Assembly: GCA_024697705.1 (NCBI GenBank)
Contig: JAILFF010000029.1
Coordinates: 1-22,106, forward strand
Direction of reading: 5' to 3'
Source of the DNA: Ruminococcus sp.
Lineage (GTDB): Bacteria; Bacillota; Clostridia; Oscillospirales; Ruminococcaceae
DNA length: 22,106 nt
Position 1 is the stretch's first letter. Each line of letters begins with the position of its first letter. Made by a program: the position numbers and the translations under genes. This document shows positions 1-8,174 of this stretch, in pieces. A model generated the notes under the pieces. It was not told the DNA's origin and searched no databases. It worked only from the letters and a program-made list of their open reading frames with translations.

Positions 1-27
1 GGCTTTGGTTCTCTCTTTCCAAGGCAT
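1..27 (-). CDS. Transposase, N-terminal 9 codons only (cut by window edge)
   Basis: The nine codons visible at the left edge read MPWKERTKA. They start at an ATG (27-25) preceded by a strong Shine-Dalgarno sequence (TAAGGAGT, positions 42-35, spacer 7). Proteins beginning MPWKE are, from memory, common among IS481-type integrase-core transposases of Firmicutes, but nine residues cannot prove the family. The rest of the gene lies outside the window to the left. A candidate minus-strand -10 (TATAAT) lies at 70-65, with only a poorly spaced -35 (TTTACA at 95-90, 19 bp spacer). The identification is an inference from the start motif plus the IS-like end next to it. Confidence 0.45.
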
Positions 28-139
28 TTTGACCACTCCTTACGGAATTTTGTTTAGTGCCTTAATTATATCACATTTCTGTGATAACTTGTAAACCATG
101 TTGTTGTACTGTTTGTAAACTATCTTATCATACTTGACA
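1..139 (-). mobile_element. Insertion-sequence end (partial, IS481-like by inference)
   Basis: Reading on the minus strand from base 139, the sequence opens TGTCAAGTATGATAAG and continues AT-rich with repeated GTTTACAA motifs, a short inverted repeat (TCACA/TGTGA at 71-84), then the promoter, ribosome binding site and start of a transposase-like gene. A TGT start and a transposase about 110 bp inside it are what an IS terminal region looks like. The other end and the target duplication are outside the window, so the exact boundary near 139 is a guess based on the TGT terminus. Confidence 0.4.
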
Positions 140-176
140 CATTGCTCGCCCGTGCGCTTTGAACGACCGTGTGCTT

Positions 177-460
177 TCGATTTGCAAAAATCACTTCGCT
201 CTTTTGCAAATTTAAAATCGGCAATTCTCTTGTTCCCGCTCATTTGTTTTGATTTATTTGCTTCTGCCTTTTTGTTCGCTTTTTTGGGAATTGCCGATTT
301 TTTTAGCCGTTCAGATTTCTTTCTCCGATATGATTGCTTTAACCGCTCAGTCTCTGGGGGAAAACCCTTCTGAAGAAGGTTTTTTCCCCCAGACCCCCTT
401 TCCTAAGACTTTTGATCTGCCTTCACTTTGCGATATCTTTTATCTTATATCTCTTATCTT
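177..460 (-). repeat. Structured intergenic repeat, copy 1
   Basis: This gene-free stretch shares an ordered set of elements with 18640-18976. Read on the minus strand from the ABC transporter stop codon, it has: an A/G/T low-complexity run built on AGATAAA/AGATAAG; a conserved block containing AAAGTCTTAGGAA; a hairpin of about 17 bp (353-393, arms starting TCTGGGGG and ending CCCCCAGA); a 12 bp stem AATTGCCGATTT (289-300) paired with AAATCGGCAATT (215-226) across a 62 nt loop; and a 9 bp hairpin TTTGCAAAA/TTTTGCAAA (181-189, 202-210). No protein-coding signal is convincing here. The strong hairpin could also end ABC operon transcription, although no clear U-tract follows it. Confidence 0.7.
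353..393 (-). terminator. Strong hairpin downstream of the ABC transporter operon
   Basis: The two arms (353-371 and 374-393) pair almost completely around a 2-base centre, with a one-nucleotide bulge in the A/T stretch. It is the first strong stem after the ABC gene stop on the minus strand, about 70 nt downstream. It is part of the repeat described at 177-460 and lacks a run of U after it, so the terminator role is inferred. Confidence 0.4.
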
Positions 461-2266
461 TTATCTGTTTATGACTCCGTCTATATCTTCGTGCTGTCTT
501 GTATACAGCTTGTAATAGTACCCTTTTTTGGCTATAAGCTCCTTATGCGTGCCGCTCTCGACTATCCTTCCGTCATGGACCGCAATTATCATATCGGCTC
601 CCGTGATCGTCGAAAGCCTGTGCGCTATCACGAACGAAGTCCTGCGGTCGGTCAGGGTCTTTATCGCCGACTGGATCTTCCTCTCGGTTATCGTATCGAC
701 CGAAGCCGTAGCCTCGTCAAGGATAAGTATGTCGGGGTCGGCAAGAACCGCCCTCGCAAATGAAATGAGCTGCTTCTGCCCCGTTGATAAGGAGCCTCCG
801 CCTTCGCCTACCGCACTGTCAAGCCCGCCTTCAAGCGACTGCACGATATCGAGCGCCGAAACAGCTTCGAGCGCCGCAGTTATCTCCTCGTCGGTCGCGT
901 CGGGCTTGCCGTATTTCAGATTGTCGCGAATCGTTCCCGAAAACAGGTGCGGCGTTTGCAGAACATACCCGATGTGACTGTGCAGCCACATCACCGAGCG
1001 CTCGCGGATATCCCTGCCGTCGATAAGCACCCGCCCCGCCGTCGGCTCGTAAAAGCGGCAGACAAGGTTCACAAGCGTGGATTTTCCCGCGCCGGTTTCG
1101 CCGACTATCGCCGTCATGCTCCCCCGCGGAACATCGAGCGAGAAATCCGTCAGCACTTCGGTATCGCCGTCGGGATAGGTGAAGCTCACACGGTCGAAGC
1201 GAATGTCGCCGCGCATATCCTCCCAGTTCTCGCGCTTGGGGTTGAAAGCGTCGCCGTACTTTTCGATGACCGCCGCCGTATCGCTGACGTCCGAGGGCGT
1301 TTCGGTAAGCTCGATGTAACGCTCCCAGTTCGCCTTGATAGTCACGATCTGCGTAAGCGTCGTGACGATGTTCTGGATAGGCCATAACATACCCACCGCA
1401 TAGGACATGAACACCGAAAGCGAGCCGATCATCATGCTGCCCTCGGTCGTGAGCCTTCCGCCGCGCCACAGCACCACCGAAAGCACCAGCGCACCGACCA
1501 TGCTTATCGCCGCGCCGAACATCGCCGAATAATGCCCCGAACGCACCGAAAGACGACGCATCTCTTCGGTGTCGGCGGCGTAGTTCTTCTCCGTTTTGCC
1601 TTCGATAGCCATTGACTTTACGGCGCGAAGCCCGGTTATCATCTCGTTCATGTCACCCGTCAGCACCGAATTCTGCTTGCGAATCCTGCGGTTGATGACG
1701 ATAAGCTTTTCCTGAAAGAAGAACGTCATCAGCGCCGCAAACAGTATCATAATGAGTATTATCACAAAAAGCGGCGGTGATACGATCGCCATGTTGATAA
1801 GCACGCTGATTAGATATGCTCCGCTCCACACGATGTCCATCAAACGCCACGCGACGGTCTCGCCGATCTTCGAGGTGTCGCTCATCACGCGGGAATGAAT
1901 CGAGCCGATGCTGTTGCTGTTAAAATATGAAAGCGAAAGGCTCTGCAAGCGGGTGAACGCGCCGTCGCGCAGATCGCGGTTGACAGACACCTCCACCTTG
2001 CCCGCCAGCTTCGTCGAAACGTAGGTCGCAATGACCTGAAAGATGAGCAGCCCCACATAAAGCGCGATGAATATGTGCAGCGTGGAGAGGGTCTTCTTCG
2101 CTATGTAGTTATCAATCGCGTAGCTGTTGAAAAGCGGAAAGATCGAATCGCAGGCGCTTGTGATGCAGCCGCCCGCTATCATGACGATCTGATCGCGGCG
2201 ATACGGCTTGCCGACCGTCAGCATCATCGGGATAACTCCGCGTTTATTTTCCTTGCTGAAGTTCAT
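461..2266 (-). CDS. ABC exporter half-transporter, canonical-site subunit (TM288/BmrD-like)
   Basis: This is a 601-residue type IV ABC exporter half: six N-terminal membrane segments (about residues 20-320) followed by a nucleotide-binding domain. The Walker A GETGAGKS is near residue 388, the signature is the non-canonical LSTGQ near 490, the Walker B ILILDEA near 510 carries the catalytic glutamate, and the switch histidine is in VIAHRLS. The start at 2266 has an AAGGAG immediately upstream; an in-frame start at 2290 lies further inside the previous gene, and one at 2227 would remove the elbow helix. It overlaps its partner by 23 nt, so the two are translated together. A canonical Walker B with a degenerate signature, next to a partner with the reverse, is the pattern of heterodimeric multidrug or lipid exporters. 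Substrate is unknown. Confidence 0.88.
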   Translation of the reverse strand: MNFSKENKRGVIPMMLTVGKPYRRDQIVMIAGGCITSACDSIFPLFNSYAIDNYIAKKTLSTLHIFIALYVGLLIFQVIATYVSTKLAGKVEVSVNRDLRDGAFTRLQSLSLSYFNSNSIGSIHSRVMSDTSKIGETVAWRLMDIVWSGAYLISVLINMAIVSPPLFVIILIMILFAALMTFFFQEKLIVINRRIRKQNSVLTGDMNEMITGLRAVKSMAIEGKTEKNYAADTEEMRRLSVRSGHYSAMFGAAISMVGALVLSVVLWRGGRLTTEGSMMIGSLSVFMSYAVGMLWPIQNIVTTLTQIVTIKANWERYIELTETPSDVSDTAAVIEKYGDAFNPKRENWEDMRGDIRFDRVSFTYPDGDTEVLTDFSLDVPRGSMTAIVGETGAGKSTLVNLVCRFYEPTAGRVLIDGRDIRERSVMWLHSHIGYVLQTPHLFSGTIRDNLKYGKPDATDEEITAALEAVSALDIVQSLEGGLDSAVGEGGGSLSTGQKQLISFARAVLADPDILILDEATASVDTITERKIQSAIKTLTDRRTSFVIAHRLSTITGADMIIAVHDGRIVESGTHKELIAKKGYYYKLYTRQHEDIDGVINR

Positions 2267-4064
2267 ATATCTCCTTGTAAATCCCCTCACGCGAGATAAG
2301 CTCCGCGTGAGTGCCCTCCGCTGCGATACTGCCCTTGTCGAGCACGTATATCCTGTCGCAGCCCGCTATCGTCGTAATGCGGTGGGCGATTATTATCATT
2401 GTCGTATCGGGGTAATTTGTGAAAAGCGTGTTCCTTATCCGTGAATCGGTCTCCGCGTCGAGCGCCGAAAACGAATCGTCGAGGATAAGCACATCGGCGG
2501 TTGCGGCGTTCGCAAGGCAGGCGGCAAGGGCGCAGCGCTGCTTCTGACCGCCCGAGAGCGTCACTCCTCTTTCGCCTACGAAGGTCTCCAAGCCGTTTGT
2601 AAATTTATCTACCGCCGTCATAAGCGCCGCGTCCTCCGCAGCGCGTTCGATCTGTTCCGGCGTGATGTCTTCCGAGGCTATGCCGATATTATACGAGATC
2701 GTCCCCGAAAATAGGAACGGCTCCTGCAATACCCTCGCGAAGCGGCGGCGGTAGGCTGCAAGCGGATATTCGCCCGCTTCTCTGCCGCAGAAGGTGACTT
2801 TCCCGCGCACTCGTTCGGGGTCGCAGGTGCGCATGAGGATATCGGTCAGCGTGCTTTTGCCCGAGCCCGTGCCGCCGATGATGCCGAGCTTCTCCCCGCG
2901 CCTGATATGCATATTGATATTTTTGAGCACATCTATGCCGTCGGTATAAGAATATGAAACGTCCTCAAGCGAGATAAGCTGTCCGTTATTTTGTACATCG
3001 GGCATTTTCTCGTCGTTTATCTCTTCGGGAACGGCGTTCATAACATACATTATTCTGTCGATGGCGACTCCTGCGCGGCTGAGTTCGGCTATCGTTCTGC
3101 CAAGCTCCCTGACAGGCCACGCGAGCATGGCGTTATACGAGATGAACGCAATGTAATTTCCCGCGGTCATACCCTTATTCACGCAGAATACCGCGCCCAT
3201 GACCGCGACGATCATCACCTGCAAGCCCGACATAAGGTCGCCTATCGACCAGAAAGCGCTCATAAGCTTCATGAATTTTATCCAAAGCGCCGTGTAATCA
3301 CGGTTTCGGCTGATGAAGCGGTCACATTCATACGCCTCCTTGCCGAAGGCTCGCACCACGCGGATACCCGTAAGATTTTCCTGCACGATGGAAGAAACAA
3401 TGCCCTCCTCGGTGTCCGCCTTCATGAAGGTCTCGCCGATCTTTCCGTGAAAATACGCCGAATAGCCGACTATCACGGGAATGAACGCCGCCGCCACGAG
3501 GGTCAGCGTGCCGTTTATCCCCGCCATGAAGACGACGCTTATCACGACGAGCAGGACTATCCGCGCAAACGAGGTGAGCTGCACGGAAACGAAATTCTTG
3601 ACGGTCTCGACGTCGGAGGTACAGCGCTGCAAGATATCGCCCGTCTGATTTTTGCCGTACCACGACATGGGCAGGCGGTCGGTGTGAGCAAACAGCGTGT
3701 TCCTTATGCGTTTGACGAGCCTTTCCGCGCCGAGCGAGTTCGTGATCCCCTGCCCGTAGCGCACGGCAGCACCCGCAAGCGCCACGACAGCGACGGCAAG
3801 CGCGGGGATCCAAAGCTTTTCGCGGACGTTCGCAGCACCGCCGAAAAAGTTCAGCAGGAGGGCGTTGAAGCTGCCCTCAGCCGCGGTCTCGCTGCCGAGA
3901 ACGTTGTCAACTACGCAGGAAACTATTCTCGGATTGATAAGATCAAAAAGCGCTATCGCCGCCGAAAGCATCATCGAAGCGATAAAAAAGCCGAAACTGC
4001 CTTTAAGGGCATATCGGATATACGAGGTCTTGCCGGTAAAGCGTTTATTATCGTTTTTTTCCAT
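2244..4064 (-). CDS. ABC exporter half-transporter, degenerate-site subunit (TM287/BmrC-like)
   Basis: This is a 606-residue membrane-fused ABC half-transporter with six predicted helices in residues 1-320 and then an ATPase domain. Walker A GGTGSGKS is near 396, a perfect LSGGQ signature near 503, and Walker B VLILDDS near 524, where the catalytic Glu is replaced by Asp. The switch histidine is kept (IIAHRIT). The Asp substitution is the hallmark of the subunit forming the degenerate ATP site in TM287/288, LmrCD and BmrCD type heterodimers, with the downstream overlapping gene as partner. I chose the ATG at 4064 because AAAGGTGAT sits about 10 nt upstream; GTG 4079 and ATG 4076 are in frame but overlap that binding site. 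A good extended promoter lies at 4139-4167. Confidence 0.88.
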   Translation of the reverse strand: MEKNDNKRFTGKTSYIRYALKGSFGFFIASMMLSAAIALFDLINPRIVSCVVDNVLGSETAAEGSFNALLLNFFGGAANVREKLWIPALAVAVVALAGAAVRYGQGITNSLGAERLVKRIRNTLFAHTDRLPMSWYGKNQTGDILQRCTSDVETVKNFVSVQLTSFARIVLLVVISVVFMAGINGTLTLVAAAFIPVIVGYSAYFHGKIGETFMKADTEEGIVSSIVQENLTGIRVVRAFGKEAYECDRFISRNRDYTALWIKFMKLMSAFWSIGDLMSGLQVMIVAVMGAVFCVNKGMTAGNYIAFISYNAMLAWPVRELGRTIAELSRAGVAIDRIMYVMNAVPEEINDEKMPDVQNNGQLISLEDVSYSYTDGIDVLKNINMHIRRGEKLGIIGGTGSGKSTLTDILMRTCDPERVRGKVTFCGREAGEYPLAAYRRRFARVLQEPFLFSGTISYNIGIASEDITPEQIERAAEDAALMTAVDKFTNGLETFVGERGVTLSGGQKQRCALAACLANAATADVLILDDSFSALDAETDSRIRNTLFTNYPDTTMIIIAHRITTIAGCDRIYVLDKGSIAAEGTHAELISREGIYKEIYELQQGK

Positions 4065-4138
4065 TCGTTTTATCATCACCTTTGTAATACCAAGGAAACG
4101 TGTTAAAATCGTATTTTTATCAAAACATCTGTTTAACT

Positions 4139-4167
4139 ATTATAGCACACGGCGGCGGTTTAGTCAA
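4139..4167 (-). promoter_or_regulatory. Sigma-A promoter of the ABC exporter operon
   Basis: On the minus strand TTGACT (4167-4162) is followed after exactly 17 bp by TATAAT (4144-4139), preceded by TGC, which makes an extended -10. Transcription would start near 4132, giving a leader of about 68 nt before the ATG at 4064. No operator dyad is obvious. Confidence 0.75.
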
Positions 4168-4248
4168 TGATTTTTTCGGAAATTCGGGCTTTCCCGCGAA
4201 AACATTTCGGCGCGGCGGAATAAACTTTCTTTGATTTGTATAATATGC

Positions 4249-4277
4249 TTGACAAGTATATTATTATATAGTATAAT
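4249..4277 (+). promoter_or_regulatory. Consensus sigma-A promoter of cdd
   Basis: TTGACA (4249-4254), 17 bp AT-rich spacer, TATAAT (4272-4277): both hexamers are perfect. The start codon at 4322 lies about 38 nt past the predicted transcription start, with AAAGGAG at 4306-4312. Expression is expected to be strong. Confidence 0.85.
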
Positions 4278-4321
4278 TATATTTATTATCCATAACATCG
4301 GAACGAAAGGAGACATTTCCT

Positions 4322-4702
4322 ATGACCGACAAGGAACTGCTGCGGCTTGCGCGTGAGGCAGCCGCCAACGCTTATTCAAAATACTCGGGCTTTTCGGTGG
4401 GAGCGGCGCTGCTTGCCGCCGACGGGCGCGTGTTTACGGGCTGCAATATCGAGAACAGCTCGTACTCGCTGACGATCTGCGCCGAGCGAACCGCTATCTT
4501 CAAGGCGGTGTCGGAAGGCTGCACAAAGTTTCGCGCCATTGCGATAGTCGGCGGCATCGACGGGGTATTTTCCGAGCCGTGCTGTCCCTGCGGCGCGTGC
4601 TTGCAGGTGATGAGCGAATTCTGCGGCGACGATTTTATGATAATCCTGACGGACGGCAGATACCGCCTGAAAGATTTTCTCCCGAAACGGTTCGCGCTTT
4701 AA
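4322..4702 (+). CDS. cdd: Cytidine deaminase
   Basis: Hydrolytic deamination of cytidine and deoxycytidine to uridine and deoxyuridine in pyrimidine salvage (cytosolic). The 126-residue product has the full small tetrameric (Bacillus-type) signature: the substrate-binding CNIEN at 41-45, zinc ligand and catalytic glutamate in CAERTA (Cys53, Glu55), and the second zinc motif PCGAC (Cys90 and Cys93). Three cysteine ligands instead of His-Cys-Cys distinguishes this class from the dimeric E. coli enzyme. It is slightly shorter than the Bacillus protein (about 136 residues) because of a brief C-terminus. AAAGGAG lies 9 nt before the ATG. It has its own consensus promoter, and the next gene also has one, so it is probably transcribed alone. 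Confidence 0.95.
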   Translation: MTDKELLRLAREAAANAYSKYSGFSVGAALLAADGRVFTGCNIENSSYSLTICAERTAIFKAVSEGCTKFRAIAIVGGIDGVFSEPCCPCGACLQVMSEFCGDDFMIILTDGRYRLKDFLPKRFAL

Positions 4703-4750
4703 TAAACGGCGTTATCATAAATCAAAAAAATATTTCTTATTGTTCCGTTT

Positions 4751-4779
4751 TTGACACACTTAGTATGCTATAATATGAT
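4751..4779 (+). promoter_or_regulatory. Sigma-A promoter of the SWIM-MoxR-VWA operon
   Basis: TTGACA (4751-4756) is separated by 17 bp from TATGAT (4774-4779). A better-looking TATAAT at 4769-4774 would leave only a 12 bp spacer, so TATGAT is the likely -10. Transcription would begin near 4786 with a leader of about 22 nt that carries little more than the ribosome binding site AAAGGAG (4792-4798). There is no room for a riboswitch and no clear operator dyad. Confidence 0.7.
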
Positions 4780-4807
4780 CAAAGAAAAACGAAAGGAGCT
4801 TGATTCC

Positions 4808-6292
4808 ATGCAGAAAGCAAGCACGATAACAGAAGAACTTATCAGGAGCGCCGCGCCCAATGCGGCGGCACTCTCGAACGCGAAAAAAATATCCGATAAG
4901 GACGGCTTCCAAAAGCTCTGCATCAGCGACGACGAAACGCTTATCTTCGGCGAGTGCAAGGGCAGCGGAAAGAACCCCTATTACACATCGGCGGACTTCA
5001 TCGGCGAAGCGCCCGTGTACCGCTGTTCCTGCCCGAGCAGGCAGTTCCCCTGCAAGCACGCCCTCGCTATTATGTACGACTACCTCGCGGGAAAGACCTT
5101 TGAAAAGGCGGAGGTGCCCGAGGACATCGAGAGAAAGCGCGGCAAGATAGCTCAGAAGGCGGAAAAGGCAGCCTGCACAAACTCCGATTGTGCCAACGCC
5201 GCCGCGCCGAAGCCCGCACCCAAGAAGAACACCGCCGCAGCCGCCAAGAAGCTCCAAAAGCAGCGCGAGGGTCTCGACCTCGCCGAGAGCTTCGTGAACG
5301 ACATTCTCTCGCACGGGGCTTCGGCAGTAAGCAAGGCGGCGGCGGAGCAGTATATGCAGCTTGCCAAGCAGCTCGGCGACTACTACCTGCCCGAGCCGCA
5401 GCAGCTTATCTACGAGATAGTCGGCGCCGCCGAGAAATACGGGGGCGGCGGCGGCATGAACGGTGTTCATGCGAACGATGTTCATGCGAACGATGAATCC
5501 GCTCTGCGGGAGCTGATACACAAGTGCGTAAGGCTCTCGTCGTCGGTGAAGAAGTGCCGCGAGTACATCGACCGCAAGCTCGAAAACGGCGAAGTGCTCC
5601 CCGAAGACAGCGTGCTTTACGAAGCGATGGGCGGCGTGTGGAAGCTCACCCAGCTCAAAGAGATAGGGCTTTTCAAAGAGAACGCACGGCTCACGCAGCT
5701 TTCGTTCACCGTTATCGACGACAAGGTGCGCAAGCTGCTGACCGACGTGGGCTACTGGGCTGACCTTGACAGCGGCGAGATATTCACCACCGAGAACATT
5801 CGCCCGTATAAAGCGATGAAGCACATCAAGGAGGAGGATTCGGCTTTCGGGGTGTATTCGATAGAAACGCTGTATCTCTACCCCGGCACGATGAACAGGC
5901 GCGTCCGTTGGGAGAGCTTCACCGCCGCGCCCTCCACCGCCGACACATACAAAACGATCATTTCCAAAGCCGAACCGAGCTTTGCCGACGCGGTAAAGAA
6001 AGCCAAAAACGAGCTGAAAAACACGCTTGCCGCACCCTACGCCGTTCTGCTGCTGCCCTTTGACCGAATAGAATACACAACGGACGGAGCGGCTGTCCTC
6101 ATTCACGGCGAGGAGCGCGTGCGGCTTTCGGCTCACCCGCATTACCCCGACACGGCGGGAACGCTTAAGCTGATAGCGGGCGGACTTACCGACGGTGCTA
6201 TGCTCTGCGCATTGTTCTACGACGGCACGGCTCACGAGATCAAGGCGGCGGCGATATCTGCCGTCACCGAAAACGGCATTGCAAGGCTTTAA
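4808..6292 (+). CDS. SWIM zinc-finger protein, first gene of the MoxR-VWA operon
   Basis: A 494-residue soluble protein with a SWIM zinc finger: Cys73-X-Cys75-X6-Cys82-X-His84 in the context RCSCPSRQFPCKHALA. SWIM fingers are DNA- or protein-binding modules. After the finger comes an Ala/Lys-rich linker (about 105-155), then a mostly helical region without a motif I recognise. The start at 4808 has AAAGGAG at 9 nt; an in-frame ATG at 4751 falls in the promoter. The gene opens an operon whose later members are MoxR, DUF5682 and VWA proteins, matching the context of E. coli YehQ and of SWIM proteins in actinobacterial clusters. A Gly run and a perfect 15 bp tandem duplication (VHAND repeated twice, 5465-5494) mark a flexible stretch. 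No enzymatic domain is visible; a substrate-recognition role is an inference. Confidence 0.85.
   Translation: MQKASTITEELIRSAAPNAAALSNAKKISDKDGFQKLCISDDETLIFGECKGSGKNPYYTSADFIGEAPVYRCSCPSRQFPCKHALAIMYDYLAGKTFEKAEVPEDIERKRGKIAQKAEKAACTNSDCANAAAPKPAPKKNTAAAAKKLQKQREGLDLAESFVNDILSHGASAVSKAAAEQYMQLAKQLGDYYLPEPQQLIYEIVGAAEKYGGGGGMNGVHANDVHANDESALRELIHKCVRLSSSVKKCREYIDRKLENGEVLPEDSVLYEAMGGVWKLTQLKEIGLFKENARLTQLSFTVIDDKVRKLLTDVGYWADLDSGEIFTTENIRPYKAMKHIKEEDSAFGVYSIETLYLYPGTMNRRVRWESFTAAPSTADTYKTIISKAEPSFADAVKKAKNELKNTLAAPYAVLLLPFDRIEYTTDGAAVLIHGEERVRLSAHPHYPDTAGTLKLIAGGLTDGAMLCALFYDGTAHEIKAAAISAVTENGIARL
5465..5494 (+). repeat. Perfect 15 bp tandem duplication inside the SWIM gene
   Basis: GTTCATGCGAACGAT occurs twice in direct succession and encodes VHANDVHAND. 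It keeps the frame and follows a run of five glycines, so it sits in a probable linker. It is a likely slippage product. Confidence 0.9.
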
Positions 6293-6308
6293 AGGAGGAG
6301 GAATTATA

Positions 6309-8153
6309 ATGGAAAACAGGACCAATCCCTTCTACGAGCTTTACGACCGTCTCTACGCGGCTGCGGCTGCGGGAACAGCCGTTTTATCCGAAGATTTCCG
6401 ACTGAAACGCGCTGTCGAAGGCTTTGAGCCGCTTGCACAGAAAAACAAGGTCTTCGCGAAGCTTCATCAGATGTGCGCGGGGCTTCTGACGAGCGAAAGC
6501 GAGAAAGCTCCCTCTTGCACGAACAAGTTCGTGCAGCTTGCCGACTGCCTTGCCCTTGCCGAAGCTCTCGCAGTCACTCAGGGCAGTTTTTCGGACAGTT
6601 CCGAGACAACGCCCGCAAAGGGCAGCGGCTTCACCCCGCATGATATCACCTACTCGGAGCTGACCTCTCTCAAGGAGTACATAGCCAAGGCAAAACACGG
6701 CTCAAAATATATTCCCGAGTCGCTCCCGCCCGTAGCCGACGACCCGCGCCTCGTTACGGAATTTATCAATTACTGCGATTCAAGCAGCGAGAACGTGGCA
6801 GAATACGCAAAGACGTTTGCAAAGGTCTGCGGCAGCGCCCTCGTCGAGCCGCTTTTGGAAAGCATGGATATGAACAATCCCAAGGCGTCGGGCAGGCAGA
6901 TTGACTATATCGCGGATTTCACGGGCAGCGAACTGATAGGACGCTTCAAGCAGTATGCTTTCGATGAGAACGCCCCCGCGGGTGTGCGTATCGCAGCGAT
7001 AAACGCTTTGAGCCGCTTCGACGAGTGTGCCGACGACCTTATCGAGCTTTACAATATAAGCAAGAACAAGGTAGCCACCACTGCTCTCGAAGCGATAGGA
7101 AGGATAAGCCCCCCGCAGGCGGAGCCGCTCTTTGAAAAGCTCGCGAAGAAATACAAGGCTGCTTACTGCAAGGCGTTCTCGCAGGCAAGATACCCCGTCT
7201 GCTCGCAGTTAGTCCGCGAAAGGCTGAAGGAATATCTGGAGCAGCACCCCGACAAGGGCTTCGACAACGATTTTGAAGAGCTTCTGCGCAACAAGAACGA
7301 CGTTTACGACTGCTTTGAGCTTATCATAAAAGTCGGCATCGAACGCTGTAAAATAAGCTCTGTTTACCACGACCTGAGCTATTACGTCGAAAGAACGCTT
7401 ATCAAGGACCTGCTTCTCGACGAAAAATACTTTGACGACTACGCCAAGATGATCGAGCAGCTTTACCGCCGCTATCCCGACAAAATGATCTTCACGCGGC
7501 TGATACTCGAATACAGGCGCAGCGGCGATAAAGCCTTTGAGATACTCGCTGACGACCTGCGCGGGAATATCAAGGAGCTGCACAGATTCGTAAACATGAT
7601 AAACTGCGATTATTCCACGGGCGAGTATTATCTCGGTATGTATTACAGCGATATGCCGAGAATGTCCTTCTGCGACCATATCCCCGACGGACTGCTGAAC
7701 GTGCTTCTCTCGGTGGAACCCGTTGAGAAAAACGACCCCGAGACCAACTGTCTGCGCATCAGAAACCTCTGCGCCGTCTACCACTGCAACGAGGAGGAGG
7801 CGAATAAAGCAAGAGCCGCCGCCTTCAAATACGCGCAGCTCTGCGATAAATGCTACCCCAACAAAGTGGCTGTGGAGGAGCTCATGTCCTACGGAAATAC
7901 ACTGCCCGAGGGCGCTGTCGTCAGAATGTTGATTCACACGCTCGAAAAGAAGGGCAAGCTGCCGACGACGCTTTACACGCTGGGCGCGTCGGAGCATTTC
8001 GCAAGGCAGGTATACAACGAGTTCCGGGCTGCCGTCTACCATATCCCCGAGATGAAGGACAAGTTCTCCGAACAGGTCATTGCCGACGGAGTTGCCGTTA
8101 TCAGAGGTGCTATGAAACTTACCGAAGATTACCTCAAAAGGTATAATGTGTAA
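6309..8153 (+). CDS. HEAT-like helical-repeat protein A (position of DUF5691 in related operons)
   Basis: A 614-residue, strongly helical, soluble protein with no catalytic motif that I can see. Residues about 190-285 read like HEAT/ARM repeats (for example the AGVRIAAINALSRF and TALEAIGRIS helices). AAAGGAGGAGG directly after the SWIM stop and 16 nt of spacing fix the start at 6309; longer in-frame starts lie inside the SWIM gene. Its first 105 residues are about 85 percent identical to the next gene product, while the C-terminal third is hard to align, so the pair arose by tandem duplication with unequal divergence. In related SWIM-MoxR-DUF5682-VWA clusters this slot is held by DUF5691 proteins; whether this is a true member needs a profile search. 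A scaffold or adaptor role is inferred from the fold. Confidence 0.82.
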   Translation: MENRTNPFYELYDRLYAAAAAGTAVLSEDFRLKRAVEGFEPLAQKNKVFAKLHQMCAGLLTSESEKAPSCTNKFVQLADCLALAEALAVTQGSFSDSSETTPAKGSGFTPHDITYSELTSLKEYIAKAKHGSKYIPESLPPVADDPRLVTEFINYCDSSSENVAEYAKTFAKVCGSALVEPLLESMDMNNPKASGRQIDYIADFTGSELIGRFKQYAFDENAPAGVRIAAINALSRFDECADDLIELYNISKNKVATTALEAIGRISPPQAEPLFEKLAKKYKAAYCKAFSQARYPVCSQLVRERLKEYLEQHPDKGFDNDFEELLRNKNDVYDCFELIIKVGIERCKISSVYHDLSYYVERTLIKDLLLDEKYFDDYAKMIEQLYRRYPDKMIFTRLILEYRRSGDKAFEILADDLRGNIKELHRFVNMINCDYSTGEYYLGMYYSDMPRMSFCDHIPDGLLNVLLSVEPVEKNDPETNCLRIRNLCAVYHCNEEEANKARAAAFKYAQLCDKCYPNKVAVEELMSYGNTLPEGAVVRMLIHTLEKKGKLPTTLYTLGASEHFARQVYNEFRAAVYHIPEMKDKFSEQVIADGVAVIRGAMKLTEDYLKRYNV

Positions 8154-8174
8154 AGCAGAAAGAAGGAACAGCAA

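Noticed and set aside
40..243. A 67-codon minus-strand frame covering the IS end and repeat copy 1
   Set aside because: It is built from the IS terminus and the H1 hairpin region, overlaps the transposase control region, and has no protein-like features.
177..460. A CRISPR array, suggested by repeated motifs
   Set aside because: There are no regularly spaced direct repeats with unique spacers and no cas genes; the repetition is low-complexity AGATAAA-type sequence and hairpins.
2991..4106. A 371-codon plus-strand frame opposite the ABC transporter gene
   Set aside because: His/Arg-rich reverse-frame composition, and the opposite strand encodes all canonical ABC motifs.
4769..4774. TATAAT as the -10 of the SWIM operon
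   Set aside because: It would leave only 12 bp to TTGACA. TATGAT at 4774-4779 gives the proper 17 bp spacing.
4760..6325. A 521-codon open frame on the minus strand, antisense to the SWIM gene
   Set aside because: It lies opposite a gene with a clear promoter, ribosome binding site and zinc-finger motif. Its composition (Val/Leu/Arg/Gly-rich, no motif) is what the reverse frame of GC-biased codons gives.
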